Assembly: GCF_038404745.2 (NCBI RefSeq)
Contig: NZ_JAYKTT020000005.1
Span: 124,001 to 188,000 of the forward strand
From: Chlorogloeopsis sp038404745
GTDB lineage: Bacteria; Cyanobacteriota; Cyanobacteriia; Cyanobacteriales; Nostocaceae
Direction of reading: 5' to 3'
DNA: 64,000 bases
The position numbers and the translations under genes were made by a program. The notes beneath the pieces are model-generated. The model was given only the letters and a program-made list of their open reading frames with translations. It was not told the origin of the DNA and made no database searches. Shown here piece by piece: positions 1-8,762 of this stretch; positions within the stretch are counted from its first letter, which is position 1; every line of letters begins with the position of its first letter.

Positions 1-207
1 ATCTGCTTCTTTGGCTACATCTGCTTGAACAAACAAGCCATCGCTTCCTGCCTCACGAATCAGACGAACAGTCTCATTACCTTCTTGTTCACGTCGTCCG
101 ACAACAACAACCTTAGCACCAGCACAAGCAAAGGCGATCGCTGTAGTGCGCCCAATCCCAGAAGTACCACCTGTAACTAGAGCAACTTTATTCTCTAACG
201 TTGTCAT
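1..207 (-). CDS. Short-chain dehydrogenase/reductase, N-terminal part (cut by window edge)
   Basis: Only the first 69 codons are present; the gene runs off the left edge. The protein starts MTTLENKVALVTGG and shows the SDR glycine motif TGGTSGIG near residues 13-20, then a second strand ending VVVVGRR. An arginine there favours NADPH, but that is inference. The substrate cannot be told from the N terminus. It is divergent from the HxlR regulator starting at 297, with about 90 bp between them. That layout is common for an HxlR regulator and the oxidoreductase it controls, so a shared control region is likely. Confidence 0.85.
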   Translation of the reverse strand, partial: MTTLENKVALVTGGTSGIGRTTAIAFACAGAKVVVVGRREQEGNETVRLIREAGSDGLFVQADVAKEAD

Positions 208-296
208 CTTATTCACACTCTATCAACCAATAAAGCAGTGTGACTGATTTAGACTCTTTTCCACAAGTAGGCACCTTCTGGTGATATAGTTACCTC

Positions 297-671
297 ATGG
301 TTCCCAAAAATGACCGAAAACTTCTTCTCACCCCAGATTGCCCGATGCGGCAAATGCTCGATTTGGTAGGAGATAAATGGACACCACCAGTGTTGTATAT
401 TTTGTCTTCTGGTACGAGTCGATATAGTGATTTTCAACGTCAAATTCCTGGAGTTTCCAAGAAAATGCTGACACAAACCCTGAGAAGATTGGAAGCCGCA
501 GGTATCATTCAAAGAACTGTGTATCCAGTTGTGCCGCCAAAAGTGGAATATAATCTCACTCCCTTTGGTGAAAAGCTGATTGAACCCATAGCAGCTTTGG
601 CAAATTGGGCTAGGCAGCACCAAGAAGAATTGAGGCTTGTTTCCGAACGTCAACAGAGGAAGATAGATTAA
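297..671 (+). CDS. HxlR-family winged-helix transcriptional regulator
   Basis: A 124-residue protein of usual HxlR length. It has the family signature: an N-terminal CPMRQMLDLVGDKWTPPVLYIL segment (Cys 16, then the GDKW helix), a recognition region near SDFQRQIPGVSKKMLTQTLRRLEAAGII, and the wing VYPVVPPKVEYNLTPFGEKL. HxlR proteins are dimeric DNA-binding regulators that often sense electrophiles or oxidants through the N-terminal Cys. It probably controls the divergent dehydrogenase. No operator was recognised by eye between them. Confidence 0.92.
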   Translation: MVPKNDRKLLLTPDCPMRQMLDLVGDKWTPPVLYILSSGTSRYSDFQRQIPGVSKKMLTQTLRRLEAAGIIQRTVYPVVPPKVEYNLTPFGEKLIEPIAALANWARQHQEELRLVSERQQRKID

Positions 672-1141
672 TGCCAAATGTATGATCAATTAATGTTGTT
701 TTATCTAAGTGAAACACTCAGGAACTTAAAGATTAACAATCTAAAATCCAAAATTAGTATGAGGCGATCGCCCACGCTACCTCAACAAGAACACAAGCTT
801 AATTTCGTCACCACAGTTTAAAAGTAAGCGTGAGAGTGCTCCTTGATCAAAAATAACTTAGCTCACTGATGCTAGATATTCTCTAAGACAGAGCTGAAGC
901 TCTAACCAACTGTCCAAAGATGCCTTTATTTTCCCTAACCAAGCTATGACTTTTGTTAGAGGGATAATTACTTTGTTTGCAGTTAATCTTATATTTGTGT
1001 TCAAAAGAGTCAATTGGCTTGAGAATAGGTTGAAATCTTACTATATCTTATCGCTAACCTATAACTCCATTCGTTATTTGGAGTAAGCCAAAGATACCTC
1101 AAAACTGGGAAAAGACAAGAATTAACTAATGGAGTATTGGC
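672..1141. other. Intergenic stretch without a recognised gene
   Basis: 470 bp, AT-rich, with one HIP1-like site near 765. No convincing coding remnant was seen on either strand. The last 15 bp hold a GGAG ribosome-binding site for the next gene. Confidence 0.5.
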
Positions 1142-1537
1142 ATGACAAGTTTATTTTCTAAGGCGATCGCTAGCATTAATTCCTTATTTCAGGGACTTCA
1201 AGTAAAGCGTTTTTTGTCCATTGTTCTAGTTGGCTGTCTGCTGCTAACAACCAATGTTGCTTTTGGTAATGATAACCAAAACTTGACTGAGAAAGTTCGC
1301 GAAAAGGTACAGCAGAATGATGCTCAAAGACCGAAAACAGTAGGACAATGGAATCGGGAAGCTCGCGAAACAGAAGGCAATCCTGGGGAAAGACTTCAAA
1401 GAATTGGGCAGCAATCAGGAGAAGCTTTTAAAGAATTTGGTTCAGGCTACGCAGAGGGCGCTAAAGAAACTGCCCGTGACGTAGGAGAAGGTACAGCAAA
1501 TGCAGGCAAAGATATCTCTAACCAAGTTCGCCGTTAG
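1142..1537 (+). CDS. Small exported hydrophilic protein of unknown function
   Basis: 131 residues. The N terminus has a basic stretch (QVKRF), a hydrophobic core (LSIVLVGCLLLTTNVAFG) and a small residue at the likely cleavage point near residue 42, so it is probably secreted across the plasma membrane. The mature part is charged and Gly/Glu-rich with repeated amphipathic segments (EAFKEFGSGYAEGAKETARDVG), resembling stress-type LEA-like proteins; that likeness is only compositional. GGAG precedes the ATG at a good distance. A strong terminator follows at 1597. Function unknown. Confidence 0.75.
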   Translation: MTSLFSKAIASINSLFQGLQVKRFLSIVLVGCLLLTTNVAFGNDNQNLTEKVREKVQQNDAQRPKTVGQWNREARETEGNPGERLQRIGQQSGEAFKEFGSGYAEGAKETARDVGEGTANAGKDISNQVRR

Positions 1538-1596
1538 GCATGTGATGATACTGGGTTGAGATTGAGTCTCGGTTTCTAATACTTGCCTAAATTCCT

Positions 1597-1634
1597 AAAT
1601 CTGCACTGTCCCTACACAGTGCAGATTTATTTTG
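1597..1634 (+). terminator. Intrinsic terminator, probably bidirectional
   Basis: A perfect 13-bp inverted repeat, AAATCTGCACTGT at 1597-1609 and its complement at 1616-1628, with a 6-nt loop, followed by ATTTTG. It lies between the end of the small exported protein gene (plus) and the end of the SnoaL-like gene (minus), so it can serve both. Confidence 0.85.
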
Positions 1635-1651
1635 AATGCAAATTATATAGT

Positions 1652-2083
1652 TTATAAGTGACCAAGTTGCTTTAGTCCGTTCAGATTGTCCCATTCTACC
1701 CACGCTTCCACAATTTGATTATTCTGCACGCAGTAGATGGCAATGTATTCTGCTTTCAGTTTTTTCCCGCTCGGTGAAGATGCCATCCAACCTAGTTGTG
1801 TTCCCTCAAATCGTTGCCTTATTGCTACTTTATCTCCTTCAGCAAGGATATCTTCGATACTTTCAAATCCATCAGGAAATGTTTCCACCTCACGGCGAAG
1901 AAACTCTTTTAGTTGATCTCGATTGCAAATTCCAGGTTTGCCAGTAGCATCGCTAAGTCGCACGAAATCGATGGCAACCAGTTCATCAAGCTTATTCCAG
2001 TTTTGTGCGTTGATTGCGTCAATGAATTCTCGAACCAAAGCCTTATGGCGATCAACTCTTTCTTTTTCCTCGCTTGGAATCAT
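1652..2083 (-). CDS. SnoaL-like / NTF2-fold protein
   Basis: 143 residues. The pattern is that of the SnoaL-like ester-cyclase group of the NTF2 fold: helix VREFIDAINAQNWNKLDELVAIDFV, the Asp-containing helix ending FLRREVETFPDGFESIEDILAEGDKVAIRQRFEGT, and the C-terminal strands VQNNQIVEAWVEWDNL. Proteins of this group are small soluble enzymes or binding proteins, and most cyanobacterial ones have no known substrate. A weak AAGAG ribosome site precedes the ATG. The plus strand across this gene has only shadow frames. Confidence 0.8.
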   Translation of the reverse strand: MIPSEEKERVDRHKALVREFIDAINAQNWNKLDELVAIDFVRLSDATGKPGICNRDQLKEFLRREVETFPDGFESIEDILAEGDKVAIRQRFEGTQLGWMASSPSGKKLKAEYIAIYCVQNNQIVEAWVEWDNLNGLKQLGHL

Positions 2084-2185
2084 CTTAGTTACTCTTGCTG
2101 TTTTACAGCAAACATCGATCGAGCCGCTTTATTGTGTTTTCTGCCTAACTGTTTATTCAACAAGAGTGTGTTAAGTAATGCTGCT

Positions 2186-3247
2186 TTAGTTTGCTTCTTC
2201 AATACTGAAGTTAATTAACCACTTTAGCTTTGTTTTATTGCCATTTAGATATGCTTTGACAACTTCTGCAACTTGAGAAACGCGGGTTAATGGTGTGACA
2301 TAATCAAAGATATTTGCCATGACACGAAGAGTTTCTCTTGTCCAAGGGCCATCCACGACCAGAATTCCCATAAGCATTTGATTTTTTCCTTTCCAATTAA
2401 TTGCAGAAAACATCTTGTCTTTAGCATATAACGAAGCGTGGCGTGTAGAACTTTTTCGTACCTCAATGAACGCTACTGGATTTTGAGCATTTGGGATCAC
2501 AAAATCAGCACGAAAATCATACACTACTCCTTTAAGACTTTCATACTCTGATTCACGCATAAAGGGTACTTGCAAATCAGATAGTGCATCAGCAACTATA
2601 TTCTCTAATAAAACTTTCCCTACAAGGTCGCGAACTATTCCTTCTAAAGTAGGTTCAATAGCCTGCAAGAGCCTCTCTTTTGAAAATAAGCGGTTTCTCA
2701 AGTTGTGATTAATCCGCTCTATTATTTTCTGTGCGACAACTTTAGAAATATTCTTATCCGATGCAGTACCTACTTCCCGCTTTAGTTCTGATTTACTTCT
2801 AATTCCTGCTAATTGTTGAAAAAATGGCAACAATTCTGGTTTAGAAGATATATAATCTGCTGATAATGCTCTAAGTTGATCAGTATCTTCAAACAAAGAA
2901 TCAACTAAAGAATTTGCAAAAACACGCATTCGTTCATAAACTCCTGCTGTGATTGCTGACTCTGTATCAAGAGTCACTGCTAACATACGCTCAACTTCAT
3001 GTTTAATTTCTTCTGAAGTTGATGTGTCTGGATCTAAGTCTAACGAAAGACCGTGAATGACAACTAAACGACTTTCACGAGAATCTAAATTAAGATTTTG
3101 AATATTTGAAAAGCCATCAGAACTTTTACTAAGAGCAAGATAAATTTCAATATATGATTCCATCGCGTTAAACGCTACTTTATAGAGAGTAGTAGATTCT
3201 GTGACTGCAAGTTCACTATTCTCAGAAAGTTCAAGGTCTTCTTCCAT
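2186..3247 (-). CDS. Putative type II restriction endonuclease (PD-(D/E)XK-like), partner of the adjacent methyltransferase
   Basis: 353 residues from the ATG at 3247; a GTG at 3286 is also possible, but a GGAG sits upstream of the ATG and none upstream of the GTG. The gene overlaps the end of the methyltransferase gene by 17 bp, so the two are likely co-translated. No recognition-domain family was identified. Near residues 244-266 the sequence YDFRADFVIP...VAFIEVRKS fits the Asp-(13)-Glu-X-(Arg)Lys core of PD-(D/E)XK nucleases, with hydrophobic strands on both sides. The nuclease role rests on this motif plus position. The stretch lacks HIP1 sites, suggesting transfer. Confidence 0.7.
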   Translation of the reverse strand: MEEDLELSENSELAVTESTTLYKVAFNAMESYIEIYLALSKSSDGFSNIQNLNLDSRESRLVVIHGLSLDLDPDTSTSEEIKHEVERMLAVTLDTESAITAGVYERMRVFANSLVDSLFEDTDQLRALSADYISSKPELLPFFQQLAGIRSKSELKREVGTASDKNISKVVAQKIIERINHNLRNRLFSKERLLQAIEPTLEGIVRDLVGKVLLENIVADALSDLQVPFMRESEYESLKGVVYDFRADFVIPNAQNPVAFIEVRKSSTRHASLYAKDKMFSAINWKGKNQMLMGILVVDGPWTRETLRVMANIFDYVTPLTRVSQVAEVVKAYLNGNKTKLKWLINFSIEEAN

Positions 3248-4508
3248 AAATCCAATACTCTCCAATTGGTGTACCTGCCCCCTCACGCTTCGACAATATC
3301 CAACGATTTCCCCTAGTTCTTAAAAGCTTAATTTGAGTTTTTTCAAAACCTATTTCTTGAAGTAGTAATAGAGTCAATTTTCCTGTGGGGATGTGTACTC
3401 CATATAGATAAGCATCACCAATAATTACATGAATATCAGTATTTGATTTTAGAAGTCTAAAGCATTCAGCAAAAATTTTCTTAACTTCAGCAAAATAGGG
3501 AAAAACAAGAGAATAATAATCCTTTTTACCTGCTCTTTGTGTTCTACGTATTTTTAGTTCATCAACGAGTGGATTAACATATTTTAAAAAATCAAAACTT
3601 AACTGTTTTGCATAAAATTCGTGATTTTTCTTAATGCTTGTTGGAATAGTTGTTGTGTTTGGAATCAGAACACTTCGCACCTTATCAGTAACCTCTCTCC
3701 ATGAGGTTGCATATTCCCAAAAGTACAATTCCATTCGACTCATCTCTGCATAATCAAAATTATTAAGATAGGGTGGAGAAGTGATACAAAGAGATGCTAT
3801 TGAAGCAGGCTGTGATGATAAAACATGAGCTGAATCTTTGATAAAATCACAATGAAGATTTTGTTTTTTAGGTAATGAATAAAAATCTTCTATCACTTGT
3901 GCCTCAATTCGCAATAGAGCATCACAAAAGGAATATGATTTCTTTTTCGTTGTAGGTGCTTTATAAATGCCGTCAGTTTGGGATTTACTGGTTAATTCAA
4001 GAATAGTAGAGACTACCAATCTGTAAAAAAGCTTGTTATTTGTAGTAATTTCTGATTCTCTGATTTTTGCACTCACAAGAACCCTAAGCTCTGTTTCGGG
4101 AATAATTTTCTTCAGAAAAGTTAATGCATCAACTGAGTAGATATCTGTCAATTCTCCTTCATATGGAACTAGTTGATGTAATATGGAGAAAACTTCATCA
4201 GGATTGACAGTACCCAGTACAGCTTGACATTTTGCTGTTGCAAGATCGGCAAAGTAAGGATTGGCTTCGCAAGAAATAGTGCTAAAACTATCAAGCAGAC
4301 TTTGAACTGGGGTGGTTCCTAAACCGCCAAATGGATCTAGCACAGTATCTCCTGGAGATAAGTTAGCTTCTTGGATACATAAAGATACAAATTCGGGTGA
4401 GTATCCTGCTATGAAATTTGCCCATCTATGAACAGGATGACGGGAGCTTGTTAGATTTGTCGGTGCAATAGCTGGGTGTATTGGTTCGGTGAAAAGCGAA
4501 AGCTGCAT
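3231..4508 (-). CDS. DNA methyltransferase (amino-methylating, TSPPY type)
   Basis: 425 residues from the ATG at 4508 (MQLSLFTEP); an in-frame TTG lies 27 bp upstream. Motif I, DPFGGLGTT, is at residues 58-66 (S-adenosylmethionine binding). Motif IV, TSPPYLNNFDYAE, is near 243-255 (catalysis). This Ser-Pro-Pro-Tyr form is typical of N4-cytosine or N6-adenine methyltransferases. The roughly 180 residues between the motifs probably include the target-recognition part. Downstream and overlapping is a probable nuclease, giving a compact type II restriction-modification pair. The recognition sequence cannot be deduced. Codon use is AT-rich and no GCGATCGC was seen in this gene. Confidence 0.88.
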   Translation of the reverse strand: MQLSLFTEPIHPAIAPTNLTSSRHPVHRWANFIAGYSPEFVSLCIQEANLSPGDTVLDPFGGLGTTPVQSLLDSFSTISCEANPYFADLATAKCQAVLGTVNPDEVFSILHQLVPYEGELTDIYSVDALTFLKKIIPETELRVLVSAKIRESEITTNNKLFYRLVVSTILELTSKSQTDGIYKAPTTKKKSYSFCDALLRIEAQVIEDFYSLPKKQNLHCDFIKDSAHVLSSQPASIASLCITSPPYLNNFDYAEMSRMELYFWEYATSWREVTDKVRSVLIPNTTTIPTSIKKNHEFYAKQLSFDFLKYVNPLVDELKIRRTQRAGKKDYYSLVFPYFAEVKKIFAECFRLLKSNTDIHVIIGDAYLYGVHIPTGKLTLLLLQEIGFEKTQIKLLRTRGNRWILSKREGAGTPIGEYWIYGRRP

Positions 4509-4653
4509 TATGTACTGCTGATTTTTGGAATCCAAGATTATTTATTATAAGCAAATAACTCCGACGGCGCTCAGTTTGCTAAATTTTGCTTGCGTTTTTA
4601 TATCGCTTTGGGCATACTATGACGTAGTGTTAGGTTGTCGCCCGGAGGGCGTT

Positions 4654-4750
4654 TACCAGGCTTAGAGTTCAAGTCAGTTTTAACTGACTGAAAACTTTAC
4701 CTAGTCTGATTTATCAGACTTTAGCTTTCAGCCAAGAAATTCATTTCTTG
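4654..4750. repeat. Dispersed three-hairpin element, copy 1
   Basis: Three 18-bp palindromes, each with 8-bp arms and a 2-nt centre: AGTCAGTTTTAACTGACT (4672-4689), AGTCTGATTTATCAGACT (4703-4720) and CAAGAAATTCATTTCTTG (4733-4750). The element starts TACCAGGCTTAGAGTT. The same element occurs inverted at 58871-58969. In the middle hairpin the arm sequence differs between copies but pairing is kept. Confidence 0.85.
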
Positions 4751-4800
4751 ACGGACGATGCTTGGCGATCGCATCTAGAAGCGCTATCCTAAGTCTTATA

Positions 4801-5835
4801 TTATTGCTGCGATAAATCCATCAAATTTGCCAATTTATAAACAATTCGCGCACCAACATTGCCATCCCACTCAGCGTCACCGACTTCGCAAACATCAAAG
4901 CCAATTATTTTTTTACCACTATTTACTAATTCACGAAACAAACAAAAAGCTTGCTCTAATTCCAGTCCACCAGGAACAGGAGTACCTGTATTTGGACATA
5001 GTTTTGGATCTAGTCCATCTACATCAAAGCTAATGTAAACATACTCTGGCAAATGGTCGATAATTTCTCGACATAACTCAATCCAAGTTATTCCAGAGTA
5101 AAGCTTTTGTTTAAGAATAGGATCGTAATAAGCAACAATTCGACTATTTGATTCGCCAATCATTTGCACTTCATCATGAGAAATATCACGCAAACCCACC
5201 TGCACTAACTTAGAAATCTGGGGTATTTTCATGGCATTAAACATAATGGATGCATGAGAAAATTCAAATCCCTCATAGGCATCGCGTAAATCTGCGTGCG
5301 CATCGATGTGTAAAATGCCGTAGTTTGTGTATTTAGTTGCTAATGCCTGGAAATAACCTAACGGTGAACTGTGATCGCCACCAATGACAGCAACTCGCTT
5401 ACCGTTGTTCATTGCTTGCTGACACTGTTCAAATAACCATTGACTCACTAGTTGACAAGCTTGATTAATTTCTGTAAGGACAGGTGTTAAATCTGGTGTG
5501 TCTGTTAGCGGATTTCCTTGCTCAAGTCGCTCGATGATTTTTGCCGCTAAGGCACGATAATACTTATTCTTCTCTAGAAAGTCTTGGGGAATTTCCACCA
5601 TAAAAATTCCCTGTTTCCATCCATCAGGATGATCAAAATCGAACAAATCTAGTTGAGGTGAAGCATCCAGAACCCGCTGCGCCCCTTTGGCAGTACCTGC
5701 GCCATAAGAAACGGTGACTTCCCAAGGTACACCAAAAACAATTAAGTTTGCAGACTCGTAATCAAACGGTAAACCAAAGAGATTATCATTGAGTTGACCG
5801 ATGCCACTGGGATCATAATCTTGGAGATTAGTCAT
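4801..5835 (-). CDS. Agmatinase/arginase-family ureohydrolase
   Basis: 344 residues, ureohydrolase fold. The metal-binding motifs are intact: GGDHSSP (about 152-158), DAHADLRD (about 178-185) and SFDVDGLDP (about 270-278), which together supply the His and Asp ligands of a dinuclear Mn (or Ni) centre. The family cleaves a guanidino group to urea; in cyanobacteria members act on agmatine, arginine or guanidine. The long insert around residues 95-145 resembles the cyanobacterial agmatinase-like group. No HypA/HypB-type Ni chaperone genes, which accompany guanidine hydrolases, lie nearby, so a polyamine or arginine role is preferred. Monocistronic. Confidence 0.85.
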   Translation of the reverse strand: MTNLQDYDPSGIGQLNDNLFGLPFDYESANLIVFGVPWEVTVSYGAGTAKGAQRVLDASPQLDLFDFDHPDGWKQGIFMVEIPQDFLEKNKYYRALAAKIIERLEQGNPLTDTPDLTPVLTEINQACQLVSQWLFEQCQQAMNNGKRVAVIGGDHSSPLGYFQALATKYTNYGILHIDAHADLRDAYEGFEFSHASIMFNAMKIPQISKLVQVGLRDISHDEVQMIGESNSRIVAYYDPILKQKLYSGITWIELCREIIDHLPEYVYISFDVDGLDPKLCPNTGTPVPGGLELEQAFCLFRELVNSGKKIIGFDVCEVGDAEWDGNVGARIVYKLANLMDLSQQ

Positions 5836-5915
5836 AGTACTTGAGAGAACTTCACTATTACCATGTTATGGATTAAATGGAGTGCTAACATCTCAGGTTT
5901 GTAATCAGCACTTTA

Positions 5916-6089
5916 GTGCTGCAAAATCAAGGACTAAACACTTATAATTCATGCGATGAACCACTAGTCCTATTTTTGGAGGATGGAAAAGTATCTCAAA
6001 AGTCGTTTTTGACGGAACGGGTTAGTCGAGTCAGCGATCGCGTGATGTTGCTAGTTGAAGAAGGTATTCGGATGGTTCTTGGACTGTAA
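5916..6089 (+). CDS. Possible small protein or gene remnant
   Basis: An open frame of 57 codons that could start at a GTG; the frame is open from 5889 but holds no ATG. The peptide ends SFLTERVSRVSDRVMLLVEEGIRMVLGL, a regular amphipathic pattern that looks protein-like, and it contains one GCGATCGC. No ribosome-binding site is visible, and the start lies in a small palindrome (AGCACTTTAGTGCT). It may be the tail of a lost gene. Confidence 0.3.
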   Translation: MLQNQGLNTYNSCDEPLVLFLEDGKVSQKSFLTERVSRVSDRVMLLVEEGIRMVLGL

Positions 6090-6309
6090 GCTTTATTTAC
6101 ACTTTTAAATAATGTGAATTAACGTGAAAAGAACATTTTAGGGGTGTTAGCGTCTCAAAGAACTGATAAAGTACCTAACAAAAGCAAAAATATTAGCTTT
6201 TTACGTATATAAACCCGTATGGTTGCTTTTTCTGCCATCTATACAAGGGCGTAAGGTAGTCATGTGATAAATCACACAACGAAGGAATGAAAACGGTCTT
6301 CCTTCTGCC

Positions 6310-6440
6310 TACTGCCCCACCGAACTTCAGAGCCTCCTTGTGGAGGAGCTTGCGCTAACGCCGTGCGACGGTGAATCAGTCCTGAAGGCGGGTTTCCCAC
6401 GCCCAGGGAACTGTGAACCCGGAGGGCGCTCTGAGTTCTC
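6310..6440. repeat. Hairpin-rich dispersed-repeat region upstream of the FAD oxidoreductase
   Basis: GC-rich compared with its surroundings, with several short inverted motifs (CGCCGTGCGACGG, GGCGGGTTTCCCACGCC, CCCGGAGGGC). Its composition matches the palindromic short repeats scattered through Nostocales genomes. A reading frame runs through it into the oxidoreductase gene, but this is not credible protein sequence and is excluded from that gene. Confidence 0.55.
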
Positions 6441-6525
6441 TCTGACCTCTGCCTTATTTTCAAGACAGATGGCTGAAATCACAACCCTAAGTTCTGATCT
6501 AGGAGTTGAACGGAATCATATCTAT

Positions 6526-8559
6526 ATGAAGGGCCAATACTTAGTTAGTTTTCGTCTATCATCCTTAATTAGTTTCACTCTCATCTCTAGTTTTATTGCA
6601 CCTCACTCTGTAGTCGCTGCATCACCGAGAACACCCGATAAAACGGTAAACTGTGACATTCTCGTTGTGGGTGGAGGACTTTCTGGTGCCGCCACAGCAT
6701 ATGAAGGCTTGCTGGCAGGTAGAACGGTTTGCCTCACAGAAATTACTGATTGGCTGGGAGGACAAATTTCTTCTCAAGGAACTTCTGCACTTGATGAACG
6801 ACCAACTCAACGTGCCAAGCTATATTACTCTCGTGGTTACTTAGAGTTGCGAAAGCGGATTGAGCGTAAGTACGGGAAGCTCAATCCTGGTGATTGCTGG
6901 GTAAGCGATTCTTGCTATCTACCCCGTGACGGGCATGAAATTTTGAGATCTATGCTCAGAGATGCCGAAAAACAAGGTAGAGGCAAGTTGCAATGGCTTC
7001 CGAACACAGTCGTTAAGGAGTTGAATATTAGTCCCGATCGCAAAATTATAAATAGCGCGATCGCGATCCAACACAAGCCAGCACCCAATGCCCCACCCCT
7101 AAACACTTTTACTTTATCCCAAAGCATCGAAGACGCCTATCGCTATCAAAACTCTTCTCGCTTTACCAAAAACATTATCCGCTTGGTTCCCAAACAAGCA
7201 CAAAAAGGTAATGCTCCTAACTGGTATGTTATAGACGCTAGTGAAACTGGGGAAATTATTGCCTTGGCAGATGTTCCCTATCGCCTGGGTATTGATGCTC
7301 GTTCTTACTTAGAGCCTTCAGCCTCTAGTGCCAACAACGATCCCTACTGTACTCAAGGCTTTACTTATACCTTTGCGATGGAGGCAACCCAACAACCGCA
7401 ACCCCAAAAAATGCCTCCTTTTTATCCAAATTATGCACCTTATTACAGTTATGAATTGTCCCGTTTGGCAAACTTTCCTTTAGTTTTTACCTATCGCCGC
7501 ATCTGGAGTCCCCAGACAGGAGAAACAACGAAATTTGGAGGCATAACTTTTACAGTTCCTACCCCAGGCGATATTTCCATGCAAAACTGGACTTGGGGTA
7601 ATGACTACCGTCCTGGAACCTCCAAAGATAATCTAATTTACACTCGCCAACAGCTCCAAGCTACCGGACAGTTAAAACCAGGCGGTTGGATGGGCGGACT
7701 GCGGACAGAAACTTTGCGTAGAGGCGAAGAAAATGCTTTGGGTTTTTATTACTGGTTAGTAGCAGGTACTACTGATTCCCAATTAGGAGATGGTGTCAAA
7801 AAACCACAACCAAACAATCGCTTTCTTTCGGGGCTAGATTCGCCAATGGGGACAGCACATGGCTTGTCGAAGTATCCGTATATGCGCGAAGGACGGCGTA
7901 TTATTGGACGCCCAAGTTGGGGCGCTCCCGATGGTTTTGCGATTTGGGAAATTGATATTTCTCGCCGCAACTACGACGATGAATATTATCGTCAAACTCT
8001 ACCACCAGGAGAATATCGCCGTTTGAAAGCAGCGTTATCTGGCTTAGAAGCCTTATCAGTCCTTTCTGGACAACAGCGACCAGAAAATGTCGCTCGGCGG
8101 ACTCGTTCTACTATCTTCCCTGATGCTGTGGGTATTGGTCACTATGCGATTGACTTCCATCCTTGTATGACTAAAAGCCCACCAGAAACACCTGGAAATA
8201 CAGAGCGTGCAGGTGAAAGGCGTGGGGCAGGACAAGCTTACCCCTTCCAAATTGCGCTCAGAGCTATGATTCCGCAAAAAATAGATAATTTGTTGGTAGG
8301 AGGTAAAAGTATTGCTACCAGTCATATCGCAGCAGCAGCATATCGGGTACATTCCTTTGAGTGGTCATCTGGTGCGGCAGCGGGAACTACAGCGGCTTTT
8401 GCGCTAAAAAATAATATCGCACCTTATCAACTCGTAGATAATTTACCCAGACCAGAACCCCAACTAGAAGTCCTAAAGCGTTTGCTAGAGAAAAACGGTA
8501 ACCCTACCGCTTTCCCTGATACCTCGATTTTTAACCAAAATTGGGAAGATTGGAAGTAA
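6526..8559 (+). CDS. Exported FAD-dependent oxidoreductase
   Basis: 677 residues from the ATG at 6526, chosen because a good signal peptide follows (MKGQYLVSFRLSSLISFTLISSF ending SVVAA). The frame stays open upstream to 6340, through repeat sequence. After the signal comes the dinucleotide-binding strand CDILVVGGGLSGAATAYEGLLAG and then LGGQISSQGTSALDE, typical of the FAD_oxidored group of large flavoproteins. A C-terminal FAD-closing segment, IDNLLVGGKSIATSHIAAAAYRVHSFEWSSGAAAG, is present. It probably acts in the periplasm or thylakoid lumen; the substrate is unknown. No neighbour suggests a pathway. Confidence 0.85.
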   Translation: MKGQYLVSFRLSSLISFTLISSFIAPHSVVAASPRTPDKTVNCDILVVGGGLSGAATAYEGLLAGRTVCLTEITDWLGGQISSQGTSALDERPTQRAKLYYSRGYLELRKRIERKYGKLNPGDCWVSDSCYLPRDGHEILRSMLRDAEKQGRGKLQWLPNTVVKELNISPDRKIINSAIAIQHKPAPNAPPLNTFTLSQSIEDAYRYQNSSRFTKNIIRLVPKQAQKGNAPNWYVIDASETGEIIALADVPYRLGIDARSYLEPSASSANNDPYCTQGFTYTFAMEATQQPQPQKMPPFYPNYAPYYSYELSRLANFPLVFTYRRIWSPQTGETTKFGGITFTVPTPGDISMQNWTWGNDYRPGTSKDNLIYTRQQLQATGQLKPGGWMGGLRTETLRRGEENALGFYYWLVAGTTDSQLGDGVKKPQPNNRFLSGLDSPMGTAHGLSKYPYMREGRRIIGRPSWGAPDGFAIWEIDISRRNYDDEYYRQTLPPGEYRRLKAALSGLEALSVLSGQQRPENVARRTRSTIFPDAVGIGHYAIDFHPCMTKSPPETPGNTERAGERRGAGQAYPFQIALRAMIPQKIDNLLVGGKSIATSHIAAAAYRVHSFEWSSGAAAGTTAAFALKNNIAPYQLVDNLPRPEPQLEVLKRLLEKNGNPTAFPDTSIFNQNWEDWK

Positions 8560-8580
8560 TTAGATAGTAGTTAGTAGGTA

Positions 8581-8646
8581 GTAGGGGCGGGTTTATTTAT
8601 GTATCTTCGCCATCTTCGAGAGATTACTGTTAAAACCCGCCCGTAC
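8581..8646. repeat. Dispersed GGGGCGGGTTTA hairpin
   Basis: Inverted repeat: GTAGGGGCGGGTTTA at 8581-8595 and TAAAACCCGCCCGTAC at 8631-8646, separated by 35 nt. It follows the oxidoreductase stop codon and may help end transcription, though no T-run follows. This type of GC-rich arm is a familiar interspersed element in Nostocales. Confidence 0.65.
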
Positions 8647-8762
8647 AGTAGTTAGTAGGAAGTTCTTTACCAATAACCGCTATCCACTAACCACTAACCT
8701 CTAACCATGAACTAAACTAATAATTTGTAGTGTAGTTTTGGAAAAACTTGGGTTAAGTATTT

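Noticed and set aside
4801..5835. Guanidine hydrolase assignment
   Set aside because: The family is related, but HypA/HypB-type chaperone genes are absent nearby, so the broader agmatinase-family call was kept.
6340..6525. N-terminal extension of the FAD oxidoreductase frame
   Set aside because: It runs through GC-rich palindromic repeat DNA and precedes a clear signal peptide beginning at 6526.
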